Positions 51,783 to 60,862 of a stretch of 64,000 bases of DNA are shown piece after piece. The translations under genes were made by a program, and so were the position numbers. The DNA is from Natronorubrum halalkaliphilum (lineage in GTDB: Archaea > Halobacteriota > Halobacteria > Halobacteriales > Natrialbaceae), in contig NZ_WUYX01000028.1 of the NCBI RefSeq assembly GCF_009834785.1, forward strand, positions 19,555 to 83,554, read 5' to 3'. Position 1 is the first letter of the stretch, and each line of letters begins with the position of its first letter. Under the pieces are notes generated by a model that had not been told where the DNA came from, did no database searches, and was given only the letters and a program-made list of their open reading frames with translations.

Positions 51783-52958
51783 ATGATCGCCGCTTCACAC
51801 CTCGCCGTCAGGATTCCGGGCCCGTTCGACGCGTTCGGGATCGAAAACCCCTGGCTCGTCGCCGTAATCGTCTTCGCCCTCTCCTACGTCGCGGCCCGCC
51901 TCGTCGAGTGGGGCGGGAGGGAACTCCTCGAGCGGTCGGACGCCTCGTCGGAGACGTCGTTCAACAGAACGCTCTTCGAGGTGATCCACGCGCCGCTGTA
52001 CCTCTCGATCGGACTGGGCGGCCTCTATTTGAGCTTCGTCGTCCTCGGCTTCGTGGACTCGAGTGTCGTCCTCGTCGACGCCCTGCTCACGGCGTTCGTG
52101 TTGCTGTGGACGTGGGCGGCGCTCCGACTCGGCAACCGCTGGATCGAACACGCCCACGCGAGCGAGACCGACTACAAGTTTGCCCCGATATTCAAGAATC
52201 TCTGGACGATCGCGGCGGTCCTCGGCGCAGTGCTTCTGTTGATCTCGATCTGGAACCTCGAGATCACGCCGTTTCTCGCCTCGGCCGGCATCCTGGGAAT
52301 CGTCCTTGGACTCGCAGCCCAGGAAACGATCTCGAACCTCATCGGCGGCGTTTCCCTATACTTCGACAACACCTACACCGTCGGCGACGTGATCGAACTC
52401 GACGACGGCTTCCGCGGGACGGTCGTCGATATCGGCATCCGGAGCACGACGGTTCTCACGCGGGACAACGTGACGATCACCGTACCGAACTCGGTGTTGA
52501 ACTCCTCGCAAGTCGTCAACCAGTCGACCCCCCAGCGGCGAATGCGACTGCGGATTCCGATCACCGCCGCCTACGGCACCGACTACGAGGCCGTCGAACG
52601 GATCCTGCTCGAGGTCTGCGAGGAGGCGACGTTGATCCGCGACTCGCCGAGACCGCAGGTGCTGTTCAGCGAGTTCGGCGACTCGGCGCTCGTCTTCGAA
52701 CTGCGCGCGTTCGTCGTCCACCCCCTGAAAGACAAGTCAGCCGTCGACCAGGTCAATCGGGGTGTCTACGACCGGTTCGCCGAGGCGGGGATCACCATCC
52801 CCTATCCGCAGCGAGATCTGCACTTCGAAAGCGCCGAGTTCGCTCCCGGTTCCGATCCCGCGTCTCCCCCCGATTCGTCCACGCTCGATACCGGCGTGAA
52901 CGAACTGGACGTCGAACGCGATGGCTACGAGTACCAGCCGCCGGACGACGATCAGTGA
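51783..52958 (+). CDS. MscS-family mechanosensitive channel
   Basis: A 391-aa membrane channel that releases solutes on hypo-osmotic shock. Four or five TM helices lie in residues 15-180. The pore-lining TM and the following beta domain are recognisable as ITPFLASAGILGIVLGLAAQETISNLIGG and YTVGDVIELDDGFRGTVVDIGIRST (about 165-220). VPNSVLNSSQVVNQS follows, then the alpha-beta domain and an acidic, variable tail. Fits the osmotic theme of the preceding genes. Confidence 0.94.
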   Translation: MIAASHLAVRIPGPFDAFGIENPWLVAVIVFALSYVAARLVEWGGRELLERSDASSETSFNRTLFEVIHAPLYLSIGLGGLYLSFVVLGFVDSSVVLVDALLTAFVLLWTWAALRLGNRWIEHAHASETDYKFAPIFKNLWTIAAVLGAVLLLISIWNLEITPFLASAGILGIVLGLAAQETISNLIGGVSLYFDNTYTVGDVIELDDGFRGTVVDIGIRSTTVLTRDNVTITVPNSVLNSSQVVNQSTPQRRMRLRIPITAAYGTDYEAVERILLEVCEEATLIRDSPRPQVLFSEFGDSALVFELRAFVVHPLKDKSAVDQVNRGVYDRFAEAGITIPYPQRDLHFESAEFAPGSDPASPPDSSTLDTGVNELDVERDGYEYQPPDDDQ

Positions 52959-53018
52959 TCGGTGGTGAGGTCGTCGAAAAGGGATAGCTTCAACCTTCTC
53001 GAGCCCCCCGTGACGTCT

Positions 53019-53678
53019 ATGCCACAGGCGGTCGTTTTCGACCTCGATTACACGCTCGCTGTTCCCACGCAGGATCGAACGACGATTCTGCAGGACGCCG
53101 CGGCCGCCGCTAACGCCCCGCCGCTGTCTCGCGAGGAGTACCTCGCGGCCCACCGTCGGAACCTCACTCGCGAGTCGCGCGAACCGATCTTCGCCGACTT
53201 ACTCGAAGGGCGAGAGACGGAGGCGGATCCGGCGGCCGTCGCCAACGCCTACCGGGAAACGATCGCGGAGACACTCGAGCCGCTTCCGGGCGTCGAATCC
53301 ATGCTCGAGGGGCTCAAACGCGAGTACCGCGTCGGCCTCCTGACGAACGGGCCGGTCCGTGCCCAGCGCGACAAACTCGCGACGCTGGGGTGGGAGCGAA
53401 CGTTCGACGCCGCCCTCGTAACGGGCGAGCTCGAGGCCGGCAAACCCGACCGACGCGCGTTCGAAGCGATCGTCGGCGAGTTGGGTGTCGACCCCGCTGA
53501 CGCCGTCTACATCGGCGACGAGGTCGAAGCCGACATCTACGGCGCGACCAACGCCGGACTAGACGCGATTCAGGTGCTCCTCGAGGACGGCCCGGACCCG
53601 GATCCGCGAGCAGTGGCCCACGTTGAACAAGCGTCGGTCGCGACGGCGATTCCGGAGGTCGTCGAACAGATATCGTAA
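53019..53678 (+). CDS. HAD-superfamily hydrolase
   Basis: A 219-aa HAD-IA phosphatase with canonical motifs: VFDLDYTL (residues 5-12), LLTNG near 108, Lys in EAGKPDRRAF near 145, and YIGDEVEADIYG near 165. Motif I has Tyr in place of the usual Gly (DLDYT), which is common in this subgroup. The ATG at 53019 (MPQAVVFDLD) is chosen over an upstream extension. Substrate unknown. Confidence 0.9.
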   Translation: MPQAVVFDLDYTLAVPTQDRTTILQDAAAAANAPPLSREEYLAAHRRNLTRESREPIFADLLEGRETEADPAAVANAYRETIAETLEPLPGVESMLEGLKREYRVGLLTNGPVRAQRDKLATLGWERTFDAALVTGELEAGKPDRRAFEAIVGELGVDPADAVYIGDEVEADIYGATNAGLDAIQVLLEDGPDPDPRAVAHVEQASVATAIPEVVEQIS

Positions 53679-53776
53679 CATCGGAGACGGCCCGTTTCCG
53701 CCGGCCTCCACGATCATCGGGACGACGATCGAGAGGACGGGAAGAACACTGTCCCCACTGTTCGAACGTCTTCGTC

Positions 53777-54154
53777 CTATAGCGACCGGTTTACGGCCTG
53801 CACGACGTCCGTCGCCCGCTTGACCGCCGCCCCGCTTTCGACGAACACGAGCGTTCGCGGCGGCTGGGTTGCCTTCGGCCGGACTCGTAACTCGAGTTCC
53901 GATCCCGTCTCGGCGGCGACGTCCTGGCCGACCTCGAACTCGAGGCGGGCCCGGTCCTCGTGGACGAACACCTGTGCGATCCGCTCATCGGAAAGGGTAA
54001 CATCGTACGCGCGAGATCCGTCGGCAGTCGGCTCGACGTCGCGATCGGCGTCGGTGACGCGAACCGACGCGAGCGTACCGTCTTCGCGGCCGTCGAGTTC
54101 GGACGCGAGCAGTTCGGCGATTCGGCGACCGTCGGTGATCCGTTCCTCGACCAT
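53777..54154 (-). CDS. Conserved hypothetical haloarchaeal protein
   Basis: A 125-aa acidic soluble protein with alternating strands: VRVTDADRDVEP, RIAQVFVHEDRARLEFEVGQD, LELRVRPKATQPPRTLVFVES and a final helix. No known catalytic motif. It lies 23 bases downstream of nothing transcribed in the same direction except the DUF2240 gene, from which it is read in the same orientation, so the two could be unlinked. Function unknown. Confidence 0.75.
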   Translation of the reverse strand: MVEERITDGRRIAELLASELDGREDGTLASVRVTDADRDVEPTADGSRAYDVTLSDERIAQVFVHEDRARLEFEVGQDVAAETGSELELRVRPKATQPPRTLVFVESGAAVKRATDVVQAVNRSL

Positions 54155-54177
54155 GCGTGCTGTCGGTCGGCGGGGGA

Positions 54178-54660
54178 TTAACGCCCTTCGGCTTCCGCTT
54201 CCGCGTCCGCAGCGTCCGCTGCCAGCGCCGAGCGCGCGGTCGGGATCAGCTCGGTCACGTCGAGGCCCTCTCGACGGGCGTAGACGACGGCAGCGGCTTC
54301 GATGGTCAGGCCGAGATCCTGTTGCAGGGTGTTGATCGCACCGACCGCCTCGTGTTTCTCGACCCCCTCAGCGACGAGCGTATCGAGGACGCGTTCGAAC
54401 GCGGAGCGTTCCCGCAGGAGATCCTCGTCGGGAACGAACTCCTCCGGGACCGTCACCTCGGCAGGATCGAACGTGATCTCGAGTGCGTCGTCCGTGCGCT
54501 CGAGCAGTCCGTCCTGCGTTGCGACGTCGATCAGGCGTTTGGACTGGTCGGGGGAGAACCAGTCGCGATCGAGCGAGAGCGCGACGACGAACTCGTTTTC
54601 CTGCAGGCGACGGGCGCCGTTCTGGATGAACGGGGCGGCGACGGCGACGCGAAGACTCAT
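54178..54660 (-). CDS. DUF2240-type protein
   Basis: A 160-aa protein. MSLRVAVAAPFIQNGARRLQENEFVVALSLDRDWFSPDQSKRLIDVA is typical of the archaeal DUF2240 family (start, helical repeats, GLLERTDDALEITFDP). The C-terminal helix DVTELIPTARSAL is followed by an Ala/Glu tail. The frame stays open upstream to 55818, but that part crosses repeat copy C and the RNase H gene and is not coding. It is 23 bases upstream of the 53777 gene, so they may be co-transcribed. Confidence 0.85.
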   Translation of the reverse strand: MSLRVAVAAPFIQNGARRLQENEFVVALSLDRDWFSPDQSKRLIDVATQDGLLERTDDALEITFDPAEVTVPEEFVPDEDLLRERSAFERVLDTLVAEGVEKHEAVGAINTLQQDLGLTIEAAAVVYARREGLDVTELIPTARSALAADAADAEAEAEGR

Positions 54661-54773
54661 CGAATAGCCATCGCGGGAACGACGAAATAACGGTGGCGGT
54701 TCCGGTCGAGCGACAGCTTTCGAGTTACACCACGAACGGCGGCGACGGCGAACTCGTGTGCGAACTCGACGAC

Positions 54774-54859
54774 TCATACGGATTGCTGTAACTATGTACC
54801 GCCGATCACCGACCCCGTCCCTGGTGATCGGCGGTAATTGACTACAGTAAGCCATATCA
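54774..54859. repeat. Palindromic repeat element, copy C
   Basis: 86 bp, same orientation as copy B and nearly identical in both arms (TCATACGGATTGCTGTAACTATG... and ...TGACTACAGTAAGCCATATCA). The loop differs, and a G-to-A change sits at the outer right end. It lies between the divergent-or-tandem DUF2240 and RNase H-like genes. Confidence 0.85.
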
Positions 54860-54874
54860 CAACACGCCGCGGCG

Positions 54875-55513
54875 TTAGTCCGACGCGCGTCCGCTACCGC
54901 CGTTACGGTCGGCTCGGGACGGCGGCGGGAACTCACCCGCAGTCGGTTCGGGCGTCTCCGGAAGGACGCAGCGCTCGGGCTCTCGGTTGACGTGCTGGTA
55001 GTGTTCGGGTGTGTTTGCGAGCGGGTGTGCGGGATTCTGGTCGCTGTCGATACGAGCGGCACGGACCTCGCCGAAACCGTTGAGCCGCGCCTGAATTCCA
55101 CGCCAGTGATACCGTGTCGCGGACGGCACGGAGACGGGACGCGGCGGTTTCCCGTCCGGGTGGTTCGTCGCCAGAATGGTGCTGTTGACGTTGCTGGCGA
55201 GTGCATCGTGATCGATGAGAACACCGACGCAGGCGTCCCGTGGGGCACGGGCTGCCAGCACGTCGAGTCCGAGGTGTAACGCTCGGTACTCGGCGACGTT
55301 GTTGTCCGGCGACGTATCCGTCGTCGCAATCCGTGCGACGCGGGTGCCGTCGCGTGTTTCGATGACGGCGCCCAGACCGCCGCCCGACTCCCGGAAGGAC
55401 CCATCAGTAGCGACGTAGAAGTCACGATGATGGGTCCGCGGGGGATGAGCGATATGCGGCGTGGGCGACTCGTCGAACAGGTCCCGCAGTGCGGACCGGC
55501 CGTGAGCGGCCAT
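54875..55513 (-). CDS. Ribonuclease HI-like protein
   Basis: A 212-aa protein with an RNase H fold. The first acidic residue is in FYVATDGSFRESGGGLGAVIE (about 32-52), the Glu is in NNVAEYRALHLGLD (about 72-85), the third Asp is in VLIDHDALASNV, and a C-terminal Asp is in RIDSDQNPAHPLAN near residue 165. Active-site residues D-E-D-D therefore appear complete. It could degrade RNA in RNA-DNA hybrids. The last 40 residues are a polar Pro/Glu/Arg tail. The start at 55513 (MAAHGRSAL) is preferred over the long upstream frame. Confidence 0.88.
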   Translation of the reverse strand: MAAHGRSALRDLFDESPTPHIAHPPRTHHRDFYVATDGSFRESGGGLGAVIETRDGTRVARIATTDTSPDNNVAEYRALHLGLDVLAARAPRDACVGVLIDHDALASNVNSTILATNHPDGKPPRPVSVPSATRYHWRGIQARLNGFGEVRAARIDSDQNPAHPLANTPEHYQHVNREPERCVLPETPEPTAGEFPPPSRADRNGGSGRASD

Positions 55514-55686
55514 ACTTTTGTTAGGAGATGAGGACCACTTAAGCTTGTGGGGGAAATCACAAGGTGAGACAGGCGTAGTAGCACCCGATATCGGAGACAG
55601 CAGCGTCGTTGTCCGGGTATCGGTCCGGCACACGAATCGAAGTGGAAGCTCCGAAATGGGTTTTGAACGCACGGACTGCTCCAACG

Positions 55687-55729
55687 AGTTACCGGAGCAA
55701 CCACACCCGTCCGTGGTTGCACCGGCACT
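55687..55729. repeat. Short palindromic repeat, type 2, copy 1
   Basis: Inverted repeat AGTTACCGGAGCAACCAC / GTGGTTGCACCGGCACT with an 8-base loop. The same arms recur at 63855-63895, and both copies are followed by a GACTT sequence. Confidence 0.55.
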
Positions 55730-55819
55730 GACTTCCAGTAGACCGGACAGCCATTGCGTACGGTGGTTGATTTTCCGACCGATCGAACCAACGATGCAAT
55801 ATTGGCATCTATTACCAAT

Positions 55820-55828
55820 ATTTATAAG
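55820..55828 (+). promoter_or_regulatory. Promoter of the ABC importer operon
   Basis: A strong AT-rich TATTTATAA element centred about 29 bases before the ATG at 55854, supporting that start and a leaderless mRNA. Confidence 0.65.
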
Positions 55829-55853
55829 AGGGATGCCTGTCTCATTATGGGAC

Positions 55854-57461
55854 ATGAAGGGTGCTAACAGACGAAGCATCGATCGCCGAACACTACTGAA
55901 GCTTACTGGGGCTGCTGGTGCAACAGCCGGACTCGGTACGATCGCCGGTTGTCTGGACGATCCGGATGCCGACGAGGACGACGATGCGGACGAACTGACG
56001 ATCACGCTGTCGCAGTTCCCGGACACGATCGATCCGCTCGATCACATTACTGGGGACTACTTCGACGTATACGACCACATCTACGAGCCGCTGTTCGACT
56101 TCGAGCCCGGCGAAGGGATCTTTTCGCGGGTCGTCGATGACTGGGAGATTCAGGAGGGCGAAGGGGTCACTGAGCTCTACCTGCGAGACGACGTCGTGTT
56201 CCACAACGGCGACGATCTGACCGCGGAAGACATCGCGTGGACGATCGAACGGACGGTCGATCCCGACATGGGCGTCGTCAGCGACATCGGTTCGTTCGGA
56301 CTCGGCTCGATCGAAGGTGCAGAGGCGCTCGACGACACGACGGTTGCGGTCGAGTACGGTGCTGCACCGGGCCTTGCAGAGTTCGAGTTCGGTAACTACG
56401 CCCGCGCGATCAACAGAGAGTGGGCGATCGAGAACCACGACGCCGAAAACGAGGCGATTTCCGGCGCCGACGCCGAAGATTTCAACGGAACAGGTCCGTA
56501 CGAGGTCGTCGACTTCACCTCGGGAGAAGAAATCGTCCTCGAGCGGTTCGACAACTACTGGGGCGACGAACCGCCGTTCGAGAGAGTAACGTTCAACGCG
56601 GACGGAGAATCCAGCGGCCGGGTAAACTCTCTCGAGACGGAAGAGACGGATCTCACGATCAACATTCTGCCGGAGGACGTCGCAACCGTCCAGGACGCCG
56701 ACGGCGTCGAGATCAGACGAGTGACCAGTTTCCGGAACATCTTCTGTCCGATGAAGAATACGGTCGAACCGTTCGACAGCCAGGAGTTCCGGCAGGCGAT
56801 GAACTACGCGGTCGACAACGAAAGCATCGTCGACGAAATCTTGAGCGGATACGGCGAAGCACGAGGGCAGCCGGTCGCGCCCGGAATCAACGGGTTCAAC
56901 GACGATATCGAACCGTACGAACAGGATCTCGGTACGGCAGAGAGTCTCGTCGAAGAAAGCGGGTATGGCGATATGGATATCGAGCTGACCGTCCCGCAGG
57001 GTCGCTATCTCAACGACGCAGAGGTCGGCGAGACGGTCGCTGATCAGATCGATCAACTCGATAACGTCAACTGTGACGCAAACATCGTGGACTTCGGTGT
57101 CGTCTCGGACGCGAATTCGGCCGGTGTCGATCCCGACACGATCGAGATTCCGTTCTACCTGATCGGATGGGGAACCATCACCGGCGACACCGACTACGGA
57201 GTCCAGGGCTTCTTTACGATCCCCGACAACGAAGCACGAACGTTCGACGACGAGGAACTCAGCGACGCGATCCTCGAGAGCCAGCAGATCGAAGATCCGG
57301 ACGAGCGACGCGAGCAGCTCGAAGACGTCAACGAGTTAGCCCACGAGAAGGCGCCGTTCCTGTTCCTTCACACCCAGGAAAGTATCTACGGCGTCAGAGA
57401 AGATATCCAGTGGGAGCCACGGGAAGACGAAACGGTGTACATCTGGGGCATGGACACGTAG
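55854..57461 (+). CDS. ABC transporter substrate-binding lipoprotein (family 5, oligopeptide/dipeptide type)
   Basis: A 535-aa solute-binding protein. The Tat motif DRRTLLKLTG and lipobox Cys35 (IAGC) anchor it outside the membrane. Family 5 signatures are YLRDDVVFHNGDDLTAEDIAWTIER (about 115-140) and GTGPYEVVDFTSGEE (about 210). The C-terminal part ends SIYGVREDIQWEPREDETVY. First gene of a five-gene importer operon. The ligand is probably a peptide or a related small molecule; the fold does not specify it. The ATG at 55854 is preferred to one at 55833 by the TATA distance. Confidence 0.94.
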   Translation: MKGANRRSIDRRTLLKLTGAAGATAGLGTIAGCLDDPDADEDDDADELTITLSQFPDTIDPLDHITGDYFDVYDHIYEPLFDFEPGEGIFSRVVDDWEIQEGEGVTELYLRDDVVFHNGDDLTAEDIAWTIERTVDPDMGVVSDIGSFGLGSIEGAEALDDTTVAVEYGAAPGLAEFEFGNYARAINREWAIENHDAENEAISGADAEDFNGTGPYEVVDFTSGEEIVLERFDNYWGDEPPFERVTFNADGESSGRVNSLETEETDLTINILPEDVATVQDADGVEIRRVTSFRNIFCPMKNTVEPFDSQEFRQAMNYAVDNESIVDEILSGYGEARGQPVAPGINGFNDDIEPYEQDLGTAESLVEESGYGDMDIELTVPQGRYLNDAEVGETVADQIDQLDNVNCDANIVDFGVVSDANSAGVDPDTIEIPFYLIGWGTITGDTDYGVQGFFTIPDNEARTFDDEELSDAILESQQIEDPDERREQLEDVNELAHEKAPFLFLHTQESIYGVREDIQWEPREDETVYIWGMDT

Positions 57462-57526
57462 ACACCCACGTTCGGTTCTTTGCCAAAACGAAAGTATCAA
57501 TATCGAACCCCCGATTCACTCGAACG

Positions 57527-57618
57527 TTCCAATGACGGGAGAGAAGATGGTCCAATGACCGTGGGTAATACATTTTAATGACGATAGGTGACAGATTCCA
57601 ATGACGATGGGGAAATTC
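57527..57618 (+). repeat. Four tandem 23-bp repeats forming chained mini-ORFs
   Basis: Four units with exact 23-base spacing (AATGAC at 57531, 57554, 57577 and 57600; consensus about TTCCAATGACGATGGG). Each unit supplies an ATG. The first three open frames of 7-8 codons end in TGA or TAA overlapping the next unit's ATG. The fourth ATG (57601) starts the permease gene. Confidence 0.85.
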
Positions 57619-58590
57619 CTTATACGACGGCTACTACAGGGTATCTTCGTTATCTGGGGAGTGATCACGATCATGTTCGGTCTCCGAGCGGTTTCCCCCG
57701 GAGATCCGGCGACCCTGATGCTCGGCGAAGGCGCGACACAGGAACTCATCGAGCACGTCCGTGAACAGGAAGGGTTGAACGAGCCGATTTACGTCCAGTA
57801 CTTCGATTACCTCCAGGGAATGGTCGTCGGCGACTTCGGGTACTCCTGGATATCGAACAGAGAAGTGGAGGCGATGGTAATAGAGCGCATTCCAGCGACG
57901 GTGGAACTCGCCGTGGCCGCGACGGTCGTCGCGATCGTCATCGCGATTCCGCTGGGCGTGATTTCGGCAACGCGGCGGAACGAATCCGCCGACTACGGAG
58001 CGACGCTGTTCTCGCTACTTGGCATCTCGACGCCTAACTTCTGGCTCGGGCTCATGCTGATCCTGATTCTGGGCGTCTGGGCCGGCATCTTTCCGACCGG
58101 CCGTCGACCAGTTGGGTTCGCCGAAGCGGTCATGACGCTCGTACAGCACGGATCGCTCTACGATTTGGGTATCTGGCTCCAGTACATCACGCTTCCGGCG
58201 CTCACGCTCGGAACGTACTTTACGGCGCTTATTACTCGTCTTACTCGAAGCGGTATGGTGGACGAACTCGGCAAGCCCTACGTCACCGCAAGTCGGGCGA
58301 AAGGACTGCCGTCGGTACTCGTTCGGTACAAACACGTTCTTCGTAACACGATGATCCCGATCATTACCGTCCTCGGCCTCCAGATGGGGACCCTGTTGGG
58401 CGGTGCGGTTATTACGGAAACAGTGTTCAACTGGCCGGGGCTCGGGCTTCGGCTCATCGACGCGCTGAACGCGCGTGACTGGCCGCTCATGCAGGGGATC
58501 GTCGTCTTCATCGCCATCGCGTTCGTGTCGATTAACATTATCGTCGACTCGCTGTACACCTACCTCAACCCGCAGGTGAGAGAAGAATGA
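57601..58590 (+). CDS. ABC transporter permease (DppB/OppB type)
   Basis: A 329-aa protein with six TM helices. N-terminal GKFLIRRLLQGIFVIWGVITIMFGL and the binding-protein-dependent permease loop near residue 225 (ASRAKGLPSVLVRYKHVLRNTMIPIITV) place it in the DppB group. The start at 57601 (MTMGKF) lies in the fourth 23-bp repeat; Met at 57607 is an alternative. It is separated from the binding-protein gene by 139 bases and overlaps the next permease gene by four bases. Confidence 0.95.
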   Translation: MTMGKFLIRRLLQGIFVIWGVITIMFGLRAVSPGDPATLMLGEGATQELIEHVREQEGLNEPIYVQYFDYLQGMVVGDFGYSWISNREVEAMVIERIPATVELAVAATVVAIVIAIPLGVISATRRNESADYGATLFSLLGISTPNFWLGLMLILILGVWAGIFPTGRRPVGFAEAVMTLVQHGSLYDLGIWLQYITLPALTLGTYFTALITRLTRSGMVDELGKPYVTASRAKGLPSVLVRYKHVLRNTMIPIITVLGLQMGTLLGGAVITETVFNWPGLGLRLIDALNARDWPLMQGIVVFIAIAFVSINIIVDSLYTYLNPQVREE

Positions 58591-59582
58591 TCTCAGACCG
58601 AGTCAAATCGAATCTCAAACAGACGTTCTCCGAGAGTTTGTTGCCGAAACTCGGACTGCTACTGCTCGTCTCGATCGTCTTTATGGCGATATTTGCACCC
58701 GTGTTGGCCACCCACGATCCAACACGGACCGGCCACTACAGCGATCAGGGGACGGCGTATCCGCCGCTCGGACAGGACCTGACGACCCAGATCGCACAGG
58801 ACGGTGACATCGTCGAAGTGACGGTCGAGCCGACCAGCGAGCACATCCTCGGAACGAACAACGTCGGTCAGGACGTCTATTCCCGATTCCTCTATGGGGC
58901 GCGGGTTTCCTTGATCGTCGGACTGCTCGGAACGAGTATGGCACTGGCGATCGGCGTCCCGTTCGGACTCGTCGCCGGATACTACGGCGGCCGGGTCGAC
59001 GACGCGATGATGCGCATCGCGGATATCATGCTCGCGTTCCCGGCCCTCGTCCTCGCACTAGCCTTGATCGGCGTGTTCGGCCAGACACCGATTCAGGTAC
59101 CCGATCCAATCGTGTTAGCCGGCCTCGCCGACGGAATGCCCGAATCCATACCGATACCGGGAATGGTTACGCTCGTCGTCGCACTCGTCACCTGGGTCTG
59201 GTTTGCACGCGTCGCTCGCGGGGAAGCGTTGTCCATACGGAACGAAGAGTACGTCAAAGCGGCAAAGAGCTTCGGAACGAGCGATCGGACGATTCTGCTC
59301 AAACACGTGCTCCCGAACAGCCTCACACCGATAATCGTCCTCGCGACGATTCAGGTTGCAGTAATCATCCTGCTCGAGGCCTCGCTGGCGTATCTCGGAT
59401 TCTCCGGGACGACGCTGTCGTGGGGGTACGAAATCGAGCGCGGACAGGACTATCTACGGACCCGCCCCTGGATCTCGATGCTTCCGGGGATCGGAATCGT
59501 CCTGGCGGTGATTAGCGTCAACCTGCTCGGCGACTGGTTCCGCGACGCACTGGATCCGAACATCGAAGGAGAAGGACGATGA
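58587..59582 (+). CDS. ABC transporter permease (DppC/OppC type)
   Basis: A 331-aa partner permease. An N-terminal TM is followed by a soluble loop (about 45-90), then five TMs. It has the family segments DVYSRFLYGARVSLIVGLLG and the coupling loop EYVKAAKSFGTSDRTILLKHVLPNSLTPIIV near residue 220. ATGA overlaps on both sides (58587 and 59579) indicate coupled translation with its partner and the ATPase. Confidence 0.95.
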   Translation: MISDRVKSNLKQTFSESLLPKLGLLLLVSIVFMAIFAPVLATHDPTRTGHYSDQGTAYPPLGQDLTTQIAQDGDIVEVTVEPTSEHILGTNNVGQDVYSRFLYGARVSLIVGLLGTSMALAIGVPFGLVAGYYGGRVDDAMMRIADIMLAFPALVLALALIGVFGQTPIQVPDPIVLAGLADGMPESIPIPGMVTLVVALVTWVWFARVARGEALSIRNEEYVKAAKSFGTSDRTILLKHVLPNSLTPIIVLATIQVAVIILLEASLAYLGFSGTTLSWGYEIERGQDYLRTRPWISMLPGIGIVLAVISVNLLGDWFRDALDPNIEGEGR

Positions 59583-60862
59583 CAGAGGATATACTTCGCG
59601 TACACGACCTTTCGACGCGGTATTTCACGCAGGACGGACAGGTAAATGCGGTCTCGAATCTCGATCTTCGGATCGAACGCGGCGAGGTCTTCGGGATCGT
59701 CGGGGAAAGCGGCAGCGGCAAGAGCGTTACTGCCCGATCGATCATGGACCTGATCGAGCCGCCGGGAGAGATTACCGGCGGCGAGATCAAGTACCGGAAC
59801 GGAGAGTTTGCCGAGACAGTCGCCGACGAGCACCCGAACGCCGTCAATGGGGAGTTCGTCAACCTCCTCGAGCTTCCCCCGAACGTTCGACAGTCGCTCC
59901 GGGGGACGTCGTTCAGTATGATCTTCCAGGACCCGGAGAGCAGCTTCAACCCGACGCTCACGGTCGGCGAACAACTCGCCGAAGCCGTCGAGGTCCAGCG
60001 GCGGGCCAGCGCCCGTCCGCGGTCGACTCGTGCCCGGACGCAGTCCGAGGAGTATTCGCTCGGGAACTTCCTTCTCTCGACGGTCCTTCCGTCCCAGAAG
60101 TATATCACCGAGGAAAGCCGCGAACGAGCCATCGAACTCCTCGAGTTGGTCGGCATCCCCGACCCGGTCGAACGGGCCGACGAGTACCCTCACGAGTACT
60201 CCGGCGGGATGCTCCAGCGGGCGATGATCGCTCAGGCGCTCGCCGGAGAACCCGACGTGTTGGTCGCTGACGAGCCAACGACGGCACTCGACGTGACGAT
60301 TCAGGCGCAGGTGCTCGACCTGCTCGATGAGCTTCAGGAAGAGACCGGGATGACGATTCTATTGATCACGCACAATCTCGGCGTCATCGCCCGCATGTGC
60401 GACCGCGTCGGCGTGATGTACGCCGGCGAAATCGTCGAACGGGGCAGCCTCGAGGACGTTTTCGACGAACAGGTCCACCCCTACACGCAGGGGCTGCTCG
60501 GCTCCGTCCCCGATCTCGAGGGAGCGACCCGCAGACTCCAGCCGATTCCCGGAAACGTTCCGAGCTTGCTCGATCACGAGATGGACGATCGGTGCTACTT
60601 CGCCGATCGGTGTCCGAAGGCCATGGAAGACTGTCTCGAGCATCCGCCGGAGTTCGAGGTACCGGGAAGCGACGATCACGAAGTTCGGTGTGTTCTCGCG
60701 GAGATGGAGTACGCCGAGTCGCGGGCGGTACCCGACGACCACTTCTCGGAGACGAGTCGGACCGCCGCGGATAAACACGCGGACCCCGATCGGACCGAAG
60801 ACGACGTACAACCACAACGAGCGGAACAACCGGTCGACGACTCGGGAGGTGATCGCCTATGA
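59579..60862 (+). CDS. ABC transporter ATP-binding protein (DppD/OppD type)
   Basis: A 427-aa ATPase. Walker A is GESGSGKS (42-49), the signature is [10 protein letters not shown] (about 205), Walker B is [12 protein letters not shown] (about 225), and the switch His is in LLITHNLGV. An unusual Arg/Ser/Gln-rich insertion of about 45 residues (about 138-182) lies between the Q-loop and the signature. The C-terminal oligopeptide/dipeptide domain has a Cys-containing cluster ([22 protein letters not shown]). The acidic tail ends at an ATGA overlap with the next ATPase. Confidence 0.95.
   Translation: MTEDILRVHDLSTRYFTQDGQVNAVSNLDLRIERGEVFGIVGESGSGKSVTARSIMDLIEPPGEITGGEIKYRNGEFAETVADEHPNAVNGEFVNLLELPPNVRQSLRGTSFSMIFQDPESSFNPTLTVGEQLAEAVEVQRRASARPRSTRARTQSEEYSLGNFLLSTVLPSQKYITEESRERAIELLELVGIPDPVERADEYPHEYSGGMLQRAMIAQALAGEPDVLVADEPTTALDVTIQAQVLDLLDELQEETGMTILLITHNLGVIARMCDRVGVMYAGEIVERGSLEDVFDEQVHPYTQGLLGSVPDLEGATRRLQPIPGNVPSLLDHEMDDRCYFADRCPKAMEDCLEHPPEFEVPGSDDHEVRCVLAEMEYAESRAVPDDHFSETSRTAADKHADPDRTEDDVQPQRAEQPVDDSGGDRL

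Larger units (their letters stand above)
55514..55853. other. Control region between RNase H-like gene and ABC importer operon
   Basis: 340 bases between divergent genes. It holds a short palindrome (55687-55729) shared with the right edge of the window, and the strong TATA box of the importer operon. The open frame running in from 55518 is AT-skewed and Ser/Cys-rich and is not considered coding. Confidence 0.5.

Noticed and set aside
54661..55818. Upstream extension of the DUF2240 frame to 546 aa
   Set aside because: Crosses repeat copy C and the RNase H-like gene; the family N-terminus is at 54660.
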